DNA of 64,000 nucleotides from Enterococcus plantarum. GTDB taxonomy: Bacteria > Bacillota > Bacilli > Lactobacillales > Enterococcaceae. Position numbers and translations under genes: made by a program. The notes under the pieces are model-generated. The model saw nothing but the letters and a program-made list of their open reading frames with translations. It was not told the origin of the DNA and searched no databases. Location of the stretch: contig NZ_MIKA01000023.1 in NCBI RefSeq assembly GCF_001730295.1, positions 206,545 to 270,544 of the forward strand, written 5' to 3'. This document shows, one piece after another, positions 1 to 10,194 of the stretch. Numbering within the stretch: the first letter of the stretch is position 1; each line of letters begins with the position of its first letter.

Positions 1-1
1 T

Positions 2-415
2 GGTGGCGGGATTCGAACGACGACCGTTGCTATTATCGGCTTGTACTTGTACGCCTTTTTGAAAAGTGAAGATAAAATCAATGTGTTTGGACGCCGAATC
101 GATGACGATGATGTTAAGAAATCAATCGTTGTCTTTATGCTTTCAATGATCATGTGTTTCTTTGCCGTTTTATTTTTAACTGCTACTGAGGATCATCCAT
201 TGATTGCAATTATTGTTGAAGTTTCTTCAGCTTTTGGTACGACTGGGTTGTCTTTGGGCATTACTTCAGATTTAACAACGGTCGGTAAGGTGATGATTGC
301 ACTTTTGATGTTTATCGGGCGTATCGGCATGCTGTATACATTGATGTTATTTGTACCAAAAGAAACACGAGATATTGGTTATGAGTATCCCTCTGAAAAA
401 ATTATTATTGGTTAA
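2..415 (+). CDS. ktrB: Potassium uptake protein KtrB/TrkH family, C-terminal part (5' end outside window)
   Basis: This is the last 137 residues of an integral membrane K+ channel-like subunit, open at the left window edge. The first visible residues, GGGIRTTT, match the conserved pore-loop/filter region of the Ktr/Trk superfamily (usually GSTGGGIKTTT). Two or three hydrophobic segments follow, with a second pore-like stretch around SSAFGTTGLS. In Ktr systems this subunit works with a cytoplasmic RCK protein (KtrA); none is visible because the gene is at the edge. The family assignment rests on the filter motif. The choice of KtrB over TrkH is an inference from gram-positive context. Confidence 0.8.
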   Translation, partial: GGGIRTTTVAIIGLYLYAFLKSEDKINVFGRRIDDDDVKKSIVVFMLSMIMCFFAVLFLTATEDHPLIAIIVEVSSAFGTTGLSLGITSDLTTVGKVMIALLMFIGRIGMLYTLMLFVPKETRDIGYEYPSEKIIIG

Positions 416-417
416 AA

Positions 418-462
418 AACCTTGCTCGACATCACTTCTGATGGGTTGAGCAAGGTTTTTTT
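418..462. terminator. Bidirectional rho-independent terminator between ktrB and the purine permease
   Basis: A 10-bp perfect stem (AACCTTGCTC / GAGCAAGGTT) is followed by T residues on the plus strand and preceded by A residues, so it can serve both convergent genes. Confidence 0.85.
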
Positions 463-465
463 CGC

Positions 466-1740
466 TTAAATCAACACATTAACAATCAAATAGAGTAAGA
501 ATAAGCCTGAAATCAACCACATTGGTAAAGAGAGTTCCGATTTTTTCCCCCCAACCCATTTCGTCAGAGGATATGCTACAAATCCAAATGCCATTCCATC
601 AGAAATATTCATTGTAAAAGGAATCAGTACGATCATAAGTATCGCAGGAAAGTAGTCACTAAAATCGCTAAAATGTACAGTCTTGATTTGTTGGATCATC
701 AAGAATCCTGTTATGATAATTGCTGGTGCTAATGCCGAATCGGGAATATATGAAAGTAAAGGCAGTGCTAGTAAAGCAAGAAGAAAACAAATACCACTCG
801 TAATCGAGGTGATCCCAGTTTCTCCCCCCTCCTCAATACCTGTTGCACTCTCAGCGGCGGCTACTGTGGGGCTTGTTCCCAAAATACTGGATAATAATGT
901 GATAAACCCTGTGACACGATAGGCACGTAAATATTTCTTTTCATCCGCATCTGGCATCAACCCTTTCAGTAAGCCCATTGACTCAAAGATTAAAATCATG
1001 GATAAGGCAAAGACGCCCAATAAAAAGCTTTTAGAAAAAAATGCACTGAAATCTAATTGTAAAAATATGCGAGAATAGTTCCCTATCCCACTCAATGAAA
1101 AATGTTCTGCAGGTTGTACCATTCCGAAGAAATTTGCACTGATTGTCACTACAACTATCCCAATAAAAAAACTTCCTTGCACGCCTTTTATAAAAAGAAT
1201 CACAGTCAAGATCAATGAAAATAAAGTCAATAAGGTTAAACCGTTATCTAAAGGGGCTAGTTGTAAAAAGGTATGTTCTCCTCTTACTATCAAATGGCCT
1301 TTTTCCAGTCCAATCAATACAAGAAAAAATCCAATTCCTACAGTGATACCCGTTTTCAATGATTTAGGCACAACTTCTGCAAACAATTTACTTAACTTGG
1401 TAAACGCAACTAGTAAATAGACAATACCTGCACAAAAACTAACGGCTAATGCCTGCTGCCAAGTCAAACCTAAGGAAAGAACCAATGTATACGTAAAAAA
1501 TGAATTGACCCCCATCCCCGTAGTTAAAACAATTGGAGCATCTGCCACAAGTCCAATCAAAATAGAGCCGAGAATCGAAATAAATATCGTACCGAAAATC
1601 GTTAATTCTTTTGGCATTCCAGCCTCCGCTAAAATCACTGTATTCACCATAATAATATAAGAAATAGCGAAAAATGATGTTGTTCCTGCTAAGACTTCTC
1701 GTTTTATATCTTCTTTTTTAAGTTTTTTCCAATGAAACAT
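466..1740 (-). CDS. NCS2 family (AzgA-like) purine permease
   Basis: A polytopic membrane protein of about 424 residues with roughly a dozen hydrophobic segments. It resembles the AzgA/PbuG branch of nucleobase:cation symporters (adenine, guanine or hypoxanthine uptake): the N-terminal block KREVLAGTTSFFAISYIIMV, the TGMGVNSFF segment, and SPTVAAAESATGIEEGG match this family. An ATG lies 9 bases upstream in frame, but it directly abuts the AGGAGG ribosome binding site. The ATG at 1740 has the proper 9-base spacing, so I use it. No purine riboswitch is recognisable upstream. Substrate choice cannot be read from the sequence. Confidence 0.85.
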   Translation of the reverse strand: MFHWKKLKKEDIKREVLAGTTSFFAISYIIMVNTVILAEAGMPKELTIFGTIFISILGSILIGLVADAPIVLTTGMGVNSFFTYTLVLSLGLTWQQALAVSFCAGIVYLLVAFTKLSKLFAEVVPKSLKTGITVGIGFFLVLIGLEKGHLIVRGEHTFLQLAPLDNGLTLLTLFSLILTVILFIKGVQGSFFIGIVVVTISANFFGMVQPAEHFSLSGIGNYSRIFLQLDFSAFFSKSFLLGVFALSMILIFESMGLLKGLMPDADEKKYLRAYRVTGFITLLSSILGTSPTVAAAESATGIEEGGETGITSITSGICFLLALLALPLLSYIPDSALAPAIIITGFLMIQQIKTVHFSDFSDYFPAILMIVLIPFTMNISDGMAFGFVAYPLTKWVGGKKSELSLPMWLISGLFLLYLIVNVLI

Positions 1741-1833
1741 GAAAATCATCCTCCTAATAAAAAACGGCCTAGGTTCTGCTAATTCTAAATAAAAAACTTT
1801 TATGTAATAAAATTATTTTTTACTTAAATTAAG

Positions 1834-1869
1834 ACAATGTAAGAATACCACATTGTAAGCGCTCTTCAA
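1834..1869 (-). promoter_or_regulatory. Predicted promoter of the purine permease with an operator-like dyad
   Basis: On the minus strand a -35-like TTGAAG (1864-1869) and -10 TATTCT (1842-1847) are separated by 16 bp. A 7-bp inverted repeat (ACAATGT, 9 bases, ACATTGT; 1834-1856) brackets the -10. The -35 overlaps GAGCGCTTACA, which resembles half of a CcpA cre site but has an extra base in the other half. The rest of 1741-2114 holds only AT-rich sequence and the start region of murT. Confidence 0.4.
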
Positions 1870-2114
1870 AATTTTTGAGAACTTTTTCATTTATATATAC
1901 AGTAATCAGCATAATTTGAAGAACGATTTAATCTCACATCCTTTTTTGTAAGATTCATGGTTTCTCCTCATCTCAGTCGTACATCTAACGGTATAAAATT
2001 AATAATAGTAAGAAAGAGTAAAAGGAATTAATTTTTTTTTTCAACTGTGGTATTATAGATTGAGTTTATTATTGAATGGCATAACGATAGTTGATATAAA
2101 TTGGAGGGCACTTT

Positions 2115-3452
2115 ATGGGAATCAGAAGTCATGTAGCAATCGCCGCTGGTAAAACTTCTCAATGGGTATTACAAACTTTCTTCAAAGGTGGGAGTAGCTA
2201 CCCTGGAAAATTAGCATTAAAAATCGATCCAAAAATTTTGGATACTTTAGCTAAAGATTATGAAATTGTGGTTGTCACGGGTACAAATGGAAAAACATTG
2301 ACGACTGCTTTAACAGTAAATATTTTAAGACAAGAATTTGATCACGTACTGACCAATCCGACTGGTGCCAATATGGAGCAAGGAATCGTTTCAACCTTCT
2401 TATCTGCTAAAAATAAAGGGGCTAAAAAGAAATTTGCAGTACTAGAAATCGATGAAGCAAGTTTAAGCCGCGTCACAAAGTATATTGAACCAAAATTATT
2501 TTTATTTACCAATATTTTTCGAGACCAAATGGATCGCTACGGTGAAATTTACACCACCTATAAATTAATCGTTGATGGTGCTGCTGCAGCTCCTAATGCA
2601 CCGATTCTTTGTAATGGCGATTCACCGATTTTCAATTCAGTTGAAACGATCAATCCGCGAAAATATTATGGCTTTAATCACAAAGCAGATGAAGAACAGA
2701 TGGCTCATTACAATACGGACGGCTTACTTTGTCCTAAGTGTCACCATATTTTACATTATAAAATGATTACTTACGCTAATCTCGGGAAATATTATTGTCC
2801 TAATTGTAGTTTTCATCGCCCTAAGCTAGACGTACAATTAACGCAAATGGTGGCGATGGATAATACTTCTGCTGATTTCGTAATCGATGGAGCAGAGTAC
2901 AGCATCGCAGTTGGCGGTATGTATAATGTATATAATGCTTTAGCAGCGACCTCTGTTGCTGAACACTACGGTGTTTCTCCTGAAAAAATCAGAGCTGGAC
3001 TAAGCTATGATGAAAAAGTTTTTGGCCGTCAAGAAACAATCAACATAGAAGGTAAATTATGTACACTAATTTTAGTTAAAAATCCTGTGGGCTTAAATCA
3101 AGTTATTGATATGATGGCTCTTGCACCTTACTCTTTCTCACTTGTCTCTTTACTAAATGCAAATTATGCGGATGGAATCGATGTTAGCTGGATCTGGGAT
3201 GGTGATCATGAGGCGTTTGCCCAAATGAATATTCCTGAAGTCATCGCAGGTGGTGACCGTCATCAAGATATGGCTTTACGCCTAAAAGTTGCAGGTATTT
3301 CTGAAGAGAAATTAAAAGAAGTTCCAAACTTAGACGACGTGATCACAGCAATCAAAGAATTGCCGACAGAACATGTATATATTTTAGCTACGTATACAGC
3401 AGTATTGCAATTGCGCAAATCGTTGGCTGCACAAGGCTATATTACCAGCTAA
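2115..3452 (+). CDS. murT: Lipid II isoglutaminyl synthase, Mur-ligase subunit MurT
   Basis: Catalytic ATP-dependent subunit of the MurT-GatD complex, which amidates the alpha-carboxyl of D-Glu in the lipid II stem peptide, using ammonia delivered by GatD. The 445-residue protein has the Mur ligase P-loop GTNGKT (residues 56-61), an inserted zinc-ribbon with Cys206, Cys209, Cys228 and Cys231 (CPKC...CPNC), the central ligase domain, and a C-terminal DUF1727-type domain. An AGG-containing ribosome site (GGAGGG) precedes the ATG. gatD follows on the same strand after 104 bases, confirming the assignment. Length is normal for the family. Confidence 0.95.
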   Translation: MGIRSHVAIAAGKTSQWVLQTFFKGGSSYPGKLALKIDPKILDTLAKDYEIVVVTGTNGKTLTTALTVNILRQEFDHVLTNPTGANMEQGIVSTFLSAKNKGAKKKFAVLEIDEASLSRVTKYIEPKLFLFTNIFRDQMDRYGEIYTTYKLIVDGAAAAPNAPILCNGDSPIFNSVETINPRKYYGFNHKADEEQMAHYNTDGLLCPKCHHILHYKMITYANLGKYYCPNCSFHRPKLDVQLTQMVAMDNTSADFVIDGAEYSIAVGGMYNVYNALAATSVAEHYGVSPEKIRAGLSYDEKVFGRQETINIEGKLCTLILVKNPVGLNQVIDMMALAPYSFSLVSLLNANYADGIDVSWIWDGDHEAFAQMNIPEVIAGGDRHQDMALRLKVAGISEEKLKEVPNLDDVITAIKELPTEHVYILATYTAVLQLRKSLAAQGYITS

Positions 3453-3455
3453 AAA

Positions 3456-3495
3456 GACTATTTAATAGCTTATATTCTTTCGCTATTAAATAGTC
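3456..3495 (+). promoter_or_regulatory. Perfect 14-bp inverted repeat between murT and gatD
   Basis: GACTATTTAATAGC at 3456-3469 pairs perfectly with 3482-3495 across a 12-base loop. No T-run follows, so it is not a standard terminator. It may be an RNA processing, stability or attenuation element in the bicistronic mRNA. Function is inferred from position only. Confidence 0.6.
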
Positions 3496-3556
3496 AATCA
3501 AATACGAGGTTACGTAAGACAAAACCTTGTTATCTATATATGAGGAGGAACAAACA

Positions 3557-4252
3557 GTGCCTAAAGAATTAGTTGTGTGTCATTTATATGGAAATCTGTT
3601 AAACACTTACGGCGACAATGGTAATTTACTGATGTTAAAATATTTGGCTGAAAAAATGAATGTAACCTTTCGCTCTGAAATTGTTAGTATTCACGAGCCA
3701 TTTGAAACGACTAAATATGATTTAGTCTTTGTAGGTGGCGGACAAGATTTTGAACAGTTGATCATTTCAGATGATATCCAGACAAAAAAAGAATCCTTGA
3801 CTGAATATATTGAAAATGACGGAGTTATGCTCGCAATTTGTGGTGGGTATCAATTATTGGGCCATTATTACATGGGGGCTAAAGGTGAAAAAATTCACGG
3901 CATTGGTGCGCTTGATCACTATACGTTAAGCCAAGATAATAACCGTTACATCGGTGATATCGTGATTCATAATGAAGAATTTAATGAAACCTATTATGGG
4001 TTTGAAAATCATAACGGTCGAACTTTTTTAGGTAAAGGTGAACGCCCGCTAGGCAATGTTGTTAAAGGTAATGGCAACAATAGTGAAGATGGTTCTGAAG
4101 GCGTTATTTACAAAAATGTTTTTGGCTCTTATTTCCATGGTCCCATTCTTGCGCGCAATGAAAATTTAGGGATTCGGTTGATTAAAACTGCTTTAGAAAA
4201 AAAATACAATGAACCTTTCAATGTACCACAAGAAATGCAGACTACAGAATAA
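3557..4252 (+). CDS. gatD: Lipid II isoglutaminyl synthase, glutamine amidotransferase subunit GatD
   Basis: Class I (triad) glutaminase that releases ammonia for MurT; together they convert D-Glu to D-isoglutamine in lipid II. The 231-residue protein carries the nucleophile Cys95 in [10 protein letters not shown] and a matching His194 in SYFHGP, at the positions expected from the staphylococcal enzyme (Cys94, His189). The frame is open further upstream to a TTG at 3527, but a strong GAGGAGG site sits 8 bases before the GTG at 3557, which gives the normal N-terminus ([11 protein letters not shown]). It follows murT and ends before a hairpin-rich intergenic region. Confidence 0.95.
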   Translation: MPKELVVCHLYGNLLNTYGDNGNLLMLKYLAEKMNVTFRSEIVSIHEPFETTKYDLVFVGGGQDFEQLIISDDIQTKKESLTEYIENDGVMLAICGGYQLLGHYYMGAKGEKIHGIGALDHYTLSQDNNRYIGDIVIHNEEFNETYYGFENHNGRTFLGKGERPLGNVVKGNGNNSEDGSEGVIYKNVFGSYFHGPILARNENLGIRLIKTALEKKYNEPFNVPQEMQTTE

Positions 4253-4257
4253 ATAAA

Positions 4258-4405
4258 GAGTGTGGTACAAAAGTAAAAAATCACTTTTGTATCACACCCT
4301 AATGCGAAAAAACAGTGGGAGAAGGAGTAACCCTTTCGGTAACAAGCTGAAAGGGTTACTTCTTATTTCTCGGGATTAAACGCTTCTAATCCAGTCTCTT
4401 TTTAT
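4258..4405 (+). terminator. Composite double hairpin downstream of gatD
   Basis: Hairpin A (4260-4297) pairs GTGTGGTACAAAAG with CTTTTGTATCACAC. Hairpin B (4321-4362) pairs AGTAACCCTTTC with GAAAGGGTTACT. A T-rich stretch follows at 4395-4405. The same A-then-B arrangement recurs downstream of the azoreductase at 14280-14391, so this is a repeated intergenic element acting as a terminator between convergent gatD and manA. Confidence 0.6.
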
Positions 4406-4413
4406 TTTAACTT

Positions 4414-5388
4414 TTACGCGTCAATTCCCGGTTCAGACGCAATAATCGTAAGATTGCCTTCAATGCGCCATTTGGCAATATCGGTCGGTAAAATGAAGCT
4501 TGTCCCTTTAGCCAATTCATAACGGTCAGTCTTCATTGATTCTGTGTCTTCAATAATTAAGTGACCGATACCGTCAATAACGGTTGCTAATGTATAGGGC
4601 GCATTTTTCTTCAAATTCAATATCCCTTGGACTTGCCATTCATACACATTGAAAAATGGTGTTTTCAAATACGTAATAATGCTTGATTGTCCTTGGTTTT
4701 GTTGTTGAATCGATAATTGTGCATTTTTTGCCGGAACTGTCGTCACATCAACAGATTGTTGAATATGCAGTTCTCTTGTTCGACCATGATCATCCTTTCG
4801 ATCATAGTCGTACACACGATAAGTGGTATCACTGCTTTGTTGTGTTTCTAAAATCATGATTCCTTTACCAATAGCATGAATCGTGCCACTTGGTACATAG
4901 AAAAAGTCGCCTTTTTTTACTGGGACTTTCTTGAGCAAGTCATCCCAGCGTTCTTCTTTGATCATCGCTTCAAGTTCTTCTCGGCTCTGGGCATTATGTC
5001 CGTAAATGATGGTTGATCCTGGTTCAGCGTCAATAATATACCAACACTCCGTTTTCCCAAGTTCGCCTTCATGAGCCATTCCATAAGTATCATCTGGATG
5101 TACTTGTACAGACAAATCATCTTCAGCATCTAAAATTTTCGTCAATAAAGGAAAAACAGCTCCCTTAGCATTGCCGAATAATTCACGATGATTCGTCCAA
5201 AGTTCATCTAGTTTTTGACCAGAAAATTCCCCATTTTCTACCTTACTTACCCCATGAGGATGAGCACTGATTGCCCAATCTTCTCCAATTTTATTACTTG
5301 GTAGGTCAAAACCGAATACAGTCTGTAGCCGATCCCCACCCCAAATTTTTTCTTGAAAAACTGGCTTTAAAAATAAAGGTTCCTGCAT
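4414..5388 (-). CDS. manA: Mannose-6-phosphate isomerase, class I
   Basis: Cytoplasmic zinc enzyme interconverting mannose 6-phosphate and fructose 6-phosphate. The 324-residue protein has the cupin zinc ligands expected for the family: His97 in VQVHPDD, Glu114 in KTECWY and His171 in SGTIHAIGKG, plus the N-terminal EKIWGG motif. Length matches the short gram-positive class I enzymes. AAGGGAG is the likely ribosome site before the ATG at 5388. It stands alone here; no mannose PTS genes are adjacent. Confidence 0.95.
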   Translation of the reverse strand: MQEPLFLKPVFQEKIWGGDRLQTVFGFDLPSNKIGEDWAISAHPHGVSKVENGEFSGQKLDELWTNHRELFGNAKGAVFPLLTKILDAEDDLSVQVHPDDTYGMAHEGELGKTECWYIIDAEPGSTIIYGHNAQSREELEAMIKEERWDDLLKKVPVKKGDFFYVPSGTIHAIGKGIMILETQQSSDTTYRVYDYDRKDDHGRTRELHIQQSVDVTTVPAKNAQLSIQQQNQGQSSIITYLKTPFFNVYEWQVQGILNLKKNAPYTLATVIDGIGHLIIEDTESMKTDRYELAKGTSFILPTDIAKWRIEGNLTIIASEPGIDA

Positions 5389-5430
5389 AGTTTAGAGACT
5401 CCCTTCCATTAACACTCGTCAATTATACCA

Positions 5431-6468
5431 CTAAAAAGAAAGCGATTCATCTTTGAGTATTCTTTTTTCTTTTAAATAAATTTCAATAAGCTCATCTCTT
5501 TTTTGGATATACTCTTTCCGATTATCTGCTGGATGAACTCGATTAGAAAGGAAGATAAATCCTTCTTTTTCCAGAAGATCAATCATCAAAAAAGTGCCAG
5601 TATAACCTGTATGAAACAACAATGGTCGTCCTGTTAAATCATCTTTGAGATCCCATCCTAATGAGCGATGTCCTTTTCCACTAGGTGTTTGATCCTTTAA
5701 TAGCGAGCGAACTGTATCTTTTTCCACTATTCTGGTTGTCTGATGCAGCCCTTCATTCATGTACATTGACGTGAATTTTTTTAGATCATTCAAATTAGTG
5801 AAGAGTCCAGCATTTCCAGCATGTTCAGCTAAAACAAACGCTTTTGGATCATGCGTTTGTCCCTGAATCAATCCTCTGATAGGATGATTTTCAGTTGGCA
5901 CGACTTTAGAAAAATCCTTAGGTAAAAAACTACTTTCGGTCATTTCCATTGGTTGCAGCACTCGTTCTTTAAAAATTTCTATAACATCTTTCCCTAATAA
6001 TTCTTCCAACATAAAACCAAGTAAAATTGTTCCCGTATCTGTATACATTACCTTGTTCCCTATCTCTACACCTGGCCGAACCTGATTGTAAGCGGCTATT
6101 AATTCATCTTTTGACAAGGCATCTCGATTTTCAATAAAACTTTGAATATCAGATGTATGCGTCAAGAGGTGGCGAATCGTTATATTTCCATCTTCAAAGG
6201 CTGAGTAATAGGTGTTAAATGGTGCATCAATGTCAATCTGTCCTGCCTCCATCAACTGTAACACGACCGTTGTCGTACAAACGACCTTCGTTAAAGAGGC
6301 AACATCAAAAAGTAATGACGGCTTCAATGGTTCGATTTTAGGGATTATTTGAGCGTTCCCTATAGTGTGATCTTCAGATTCTCCTCTTGTTATAAACGAA
6401 AAACTGGCACCAGGAAAAACCTTCTCATCTACCAACTCTTCTATTTTTTGTTTTGTTTTTTTATACAT
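5431..6468 (-). CDS. Serine hydrolase, class C beta-lactamase / DD-peptidase fold
   Basis: A 345-residue protein of the beta-lactamase-related (Pfam Beta-lactamase) family. Visible catalytic motifs are Ser58-Leu-Thr-Lys61 (SxxK), Tyr142-Thr-Asp144 in place of the usual YxN, and His286-Thr-Gly288 (HTG, the KTG equivalent). There is no signal peptide, which suggests a cytoplasmic or unconventional location and an esterase or peptidase role rather than antibiotic resistance. It starts 39 bases after the VOC protein gene with its own TGAGGA site, so the two are probably co-transcribed. The physiological substrate is unknown. Confidence 0.85.
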   Translation of the reverse strand: MYKKTKQKIEELVDEKVFPGASFSFITRGESEDHTIGNAQIIPKIEPLKPSLLFDVASLTKVVCTTTVVLQLMEAGQIDIDAPFNTYYSAFEDGNITIRHLLTHTSDIQSFIENRDALSKDELIAAYNQVRPGVEIGNKVMYTDTGTILLGFMLEELLGKDVIEIFKERVLQPMEMTESSFLPKDFSKVVPTENHPIRGLIQGQTHDPKAFVLAEHAGNAGLFTNLNDLKKFTSMYMNEGLHQTTRIVEKDTVRSLLKDQTPSGKGHRSLGWDLKDDLTGRPLLFHTGYTGTFLMIDLLEKEGFIFLSNRVHPADNRKEYIQKRDELIEIYLKEKRILKDESLSF

Positions 6469-6507
6469 GATTTATTTTCCTCATTGTTTGTGTTCAATTT
6501 TTATTCG

Positions 6508-7344
6508 TTAATTTCTAACAAACCACCATTCGATCTGACTAGGATCGTAAATCGTTAAAATCGTTAATTTTTTATCGACAAAAAATTCTTGTTTCTGTTC
6601 TTCTAAATGTTGTTTTAGATGCTCCATTTCTGTTTCATCATTTAAGGTTACAACAAAAAAATCTACTCCCAGCGATTTTTCTATGGTAGCTTTTTGACTA
6701 TTTTGTTCGACTGAATCGTCTAAAAAAATCCAAAAGTTTCGATTATTCATTGTTAACTTATCGGCTGTGTTATTTTCAGGTACCATTCCTAAAATGTCTT
6801 GATAAAACGAATGGTGTGCTATTTTATCATTTACATGCAGTTTAAGTCGATCAATTCTTACACCTGCCGAAAGGCTCGAATACAAAACGTTACTTTGATC
6901 AATCAACGATTGTATATCCAGTGTTTCAACTGTTTCTTTCATTTGACCTGTTGCGCCTTGATAACTAATTTCAAGTTCATTTCCTTCTGGATCTTCTAAA
7001 AATACACTTTGGCGATTTCCATCTTGTACTGATTTCTTGATTGGATAATTATGCGCTGTAATTCTTCGTAAAAGACTACCAAACTCTCCCACTGTTGGAA
7101 TCAACAAAGAAAAGCAGACAGATTTTTCAAAAGATTCTATTTGTCCTTCTTCAGAAGCCGTTTCCTCTAATATCAGTAATCGACTATCTCTTTTTTGTGA
7201 ACCAAATATTGATAAATTATTTTCCTCTAGCTTTAAAATAAATCCCAATACATTTTTATAAAAGTCAACCATTCTCTCTACATCGTCGATACGAATTGCA
7301 ATCGTTTTCACATATACATCTTCAGCTAATTGAAACTTTCCCAT
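6508..7344 (-). CDS. VOC family protein (tandem glyoxalase/dioxygenase-like domains)
   Basis: A 278-residue protein with two vicinal-oxygen-chelate modules: residues about 8-125 (IAIRIDDVERMVDFYKNVLGF ... FLEDPEGNELEI shape) and about 160-275 (RLKLHVNDKIAHHSFYQDIL). This arrangement resembles CatE-type ring-cleavage dioxygenases and YwbC/YfiE-like proteins. The longest frame begins at 7371, but GGAGGGGG lies inside that extension, 7 bases before the ATG at 7344, which is therefore the start. It is first in a probable two-gene unit with the serine hydrolase. The reaction cannot be predicted. Confidence 0.8.
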   Translation of the reverse strand: MGKFQLAEDVYVKTIAIRIDDVERMVDFYKNVLGFILKLEENNLSIFGSQKRDSRLLILEETASEEGQIESFEKSVCFSLLIPTVGEFGSLLRRITAHNYPIKKSVQDGNRQSVFLEDPEGNELEISYQGATGQMKETVETLDIQSLIDQSNVLYSSLSAGVRIDRLKLHVNDKIAHHSFYQDILGMVPENNTADKLTMNNRNFWIFLDDSVEQNSQKATIEKSLGVDFFVVTLNDETEMEHLKQHLEEQKQEFFVDKKLTILTIYDPSQIEWWFVRN

Positions 7345-7670
7345 TCGTCTTCCCCCTCCGAATGTCTCCATCTATTTATTCTAAACATGTCTACTGATTT
7401 CAGCAAGTAAATGCTCTTTTCAAAAAAAATGTCACTAGGAGAGCATTTTGATAAATAGGGGGCTTGCTCCTATACCAATCTAGGGATTCGATCATCTTTT
7501 TAACCATTTAGTTACTCTATACCAATTTAAAAAAACAGAGTTTAAATAACAGCTATACGTTCATACTTTAAAAATAATGAAAGTTCTTTGTGAATAGCGC
7601 TAACTCTTGGAGTCAGTTCTCAATCATCTAGAAACTCAGAACGCCTAGCCTGCCTGTGTTAATTTACAGC
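7345..7670. other. Intergenic region, 326 bp
   Basis: The region is AT-rich and holds no gene that I can support. An 8-bp inverted repeat (AAATGCTC ... GAGCATTT, about 7410-7452) is the only clear structure; it has no convincing T-run. The promoter of the VOC gene must lie here, but I cannot place it. Confidence 0.4.
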
Positions 7671-8258
7671 TCATCTTAACTTGATTTTTAGGGTCTCATT
7701 TACCACTTGCTTTACATCGTTCACCACGTTTTCGAATGGCTGATTCGCATTGATTATGTAACTGTTTGTGTATTCGATCACTTTACTTTTATTCTTTATT
7801 TCTTGATCATATAGAGCACCGCGTTGTAATATGATTTTTGTATCCTCATCTCTCGTTTGTAACCTAGCTAAAATATTTTCTTTAGATACTTCTAAAAAAA
7901 TTGGAATCACCCTGTTGCCGAATTGGTTTTCGATTGCTTGAAATCCTTTAATTGTTAAAACGTCGTAAGCATAATGATCTGATGTTTTTTCAATCAACTC
8001 GGCTCTTCCAACGCCATATTGATACCCATGATATGTATCATGTTCTGCTAACGCGCCTGTAGTAAGTAGCTTCTCAAATCGGTCCTCTGATTCAAAGTAA
8101 TAATCTATCTCATTTGTTTCCTCTTTTCTGATGGGTCTTGTTGTGTGAGAAATCACCTTGTACGATGCTGGAAAAACAGCTTCAGCTACCTTGGTTTTTC
8201 CTGAACCACTAGGACCTATCACAACAAAAAATGGATGCTTTAATTCGGTTCTTTTCAC
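7671..8258 (-). CDS. Guanylate-kinase-like P-loop protein
   Basis: A 195-residue nucleoside-monophosphate-kinase-like protein. It has the Walker A motif GPSGSGKT (residues 15-22) and ISHTTRPIRKEE followed by DYYF, as in guanylate kinases (SHTTRxxRxGE...DY.F). Identity beyond these motifs looks low, so it is probably a divergent paralogue and not the housekeeping gmk. The start is GTG at 8258, with AGGAGGAG placed 6-8 bases upstream. It stands alone between the bgl operon and the VOC gene. Substrate is uncertain. Confidence 0.75.
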   Translation of the reverse strand: MKRTELKHPFFVVIGPSGSGKTKVAEAVFPASYKVISHTTRPIRKEETNEIDYYFESEDRFEKLLTTGALAEHDTYHGYQYGVGRAELIEKTSDHYAYDVLTIKGFQAIENQFGNRVIPIFLEVSKENILARLQTRDEDTKIILQRGALYDQEIKNKSKVIEYTNSYIINANQPFENVVNDVKQVVNETLKIKLR

Positions 8259-8358
8259 TGATCACTCCTCCTAATATTGACTATACAATAACTAAAGTTT
8301 CCTTTCAATGAAAAAGAAAAGCCAAATGTTCTTCTAGTTGGTATCTTTGACTATTAAG

Positions 8359-8406
8359 AAAACCAGAGCATAAATCAGATGTTGTCTGACCTATTCCTCT
8401 GGTTTT
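8359..8406 (-). terminator. Terminator of the bgl operon
   Basis: A 10-bp perfect stem (AAAACCAGAG at 8359 / CTCTGGTTTT ending 8406) immediately follows the bglA stop codon. The arms start with A and end with T, so it may work in both directions. Confidence 0.8.
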
Positions 8407-8411
8407 ATTCA

Positions 8412-9872
<1,461 letters not shown>

Positions 9873-9944
9873 TTATTCTAAAAGCATTGAGGGCTCTTTT
9901 CCCAAAACACTAGCCCTCTCAGCAAGTTAACCTAATAGTAAGTT

Positions 9945-10179
9945 GAGTCGCTTAGTATCGTCGAAAAATAGGAAATAAGATGGTGACGCCTTTAGTCACA
10001 GGCTGATTTTATCTTTTTTCCGAGATACTGACTCATGAAGCTAGATAACCGTAAAAGCGTAATGAGTCGCTTAGTATCGTCGAAAAATAGGAAAATAAGA
10101 TGGTGACGATTTTAGTCACAAGCTGATTTTATCTTTTTTCCGAGATACTGACTCCTGAAGCTAGATAACCGTAAAAGCG
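9945..10179. repeat. Tandem pair of about 115-bp hairpin-forming repeats between bglP and bglA
   Basis: Copy 1 (9945-10059) and copy 2 (10064-10179) are nearly identical, differing at a handful of positions. Each begins GAGTCGCTTAGTATCGTCG and ends with GATAACCGTAAAAGCG. Each contains nested inverted repeats: GAGTC...GACTC, AGTATC...GATACT, AAGAT...ATCTT and GTGACG...AGTCAC, so each can fold into a long stem. Related, diverged sequence is seen at 18867-18930 and around 51284-51400. Confidence 0.85.
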
Positions 10180-10194
10180 ATTAAGTGAATTCAA

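Noticed and set aside
1741..2114. Purine riboswitch before the purine permease
   Set aside because: The conserved loops of the purine aptamer are not present on either strand.
3527..3556. TTG start for gatD ten codons upstream
   Set aside because: No ribosome site there; the strong GAGGAGG lies inside and serves the GTG at 3557.
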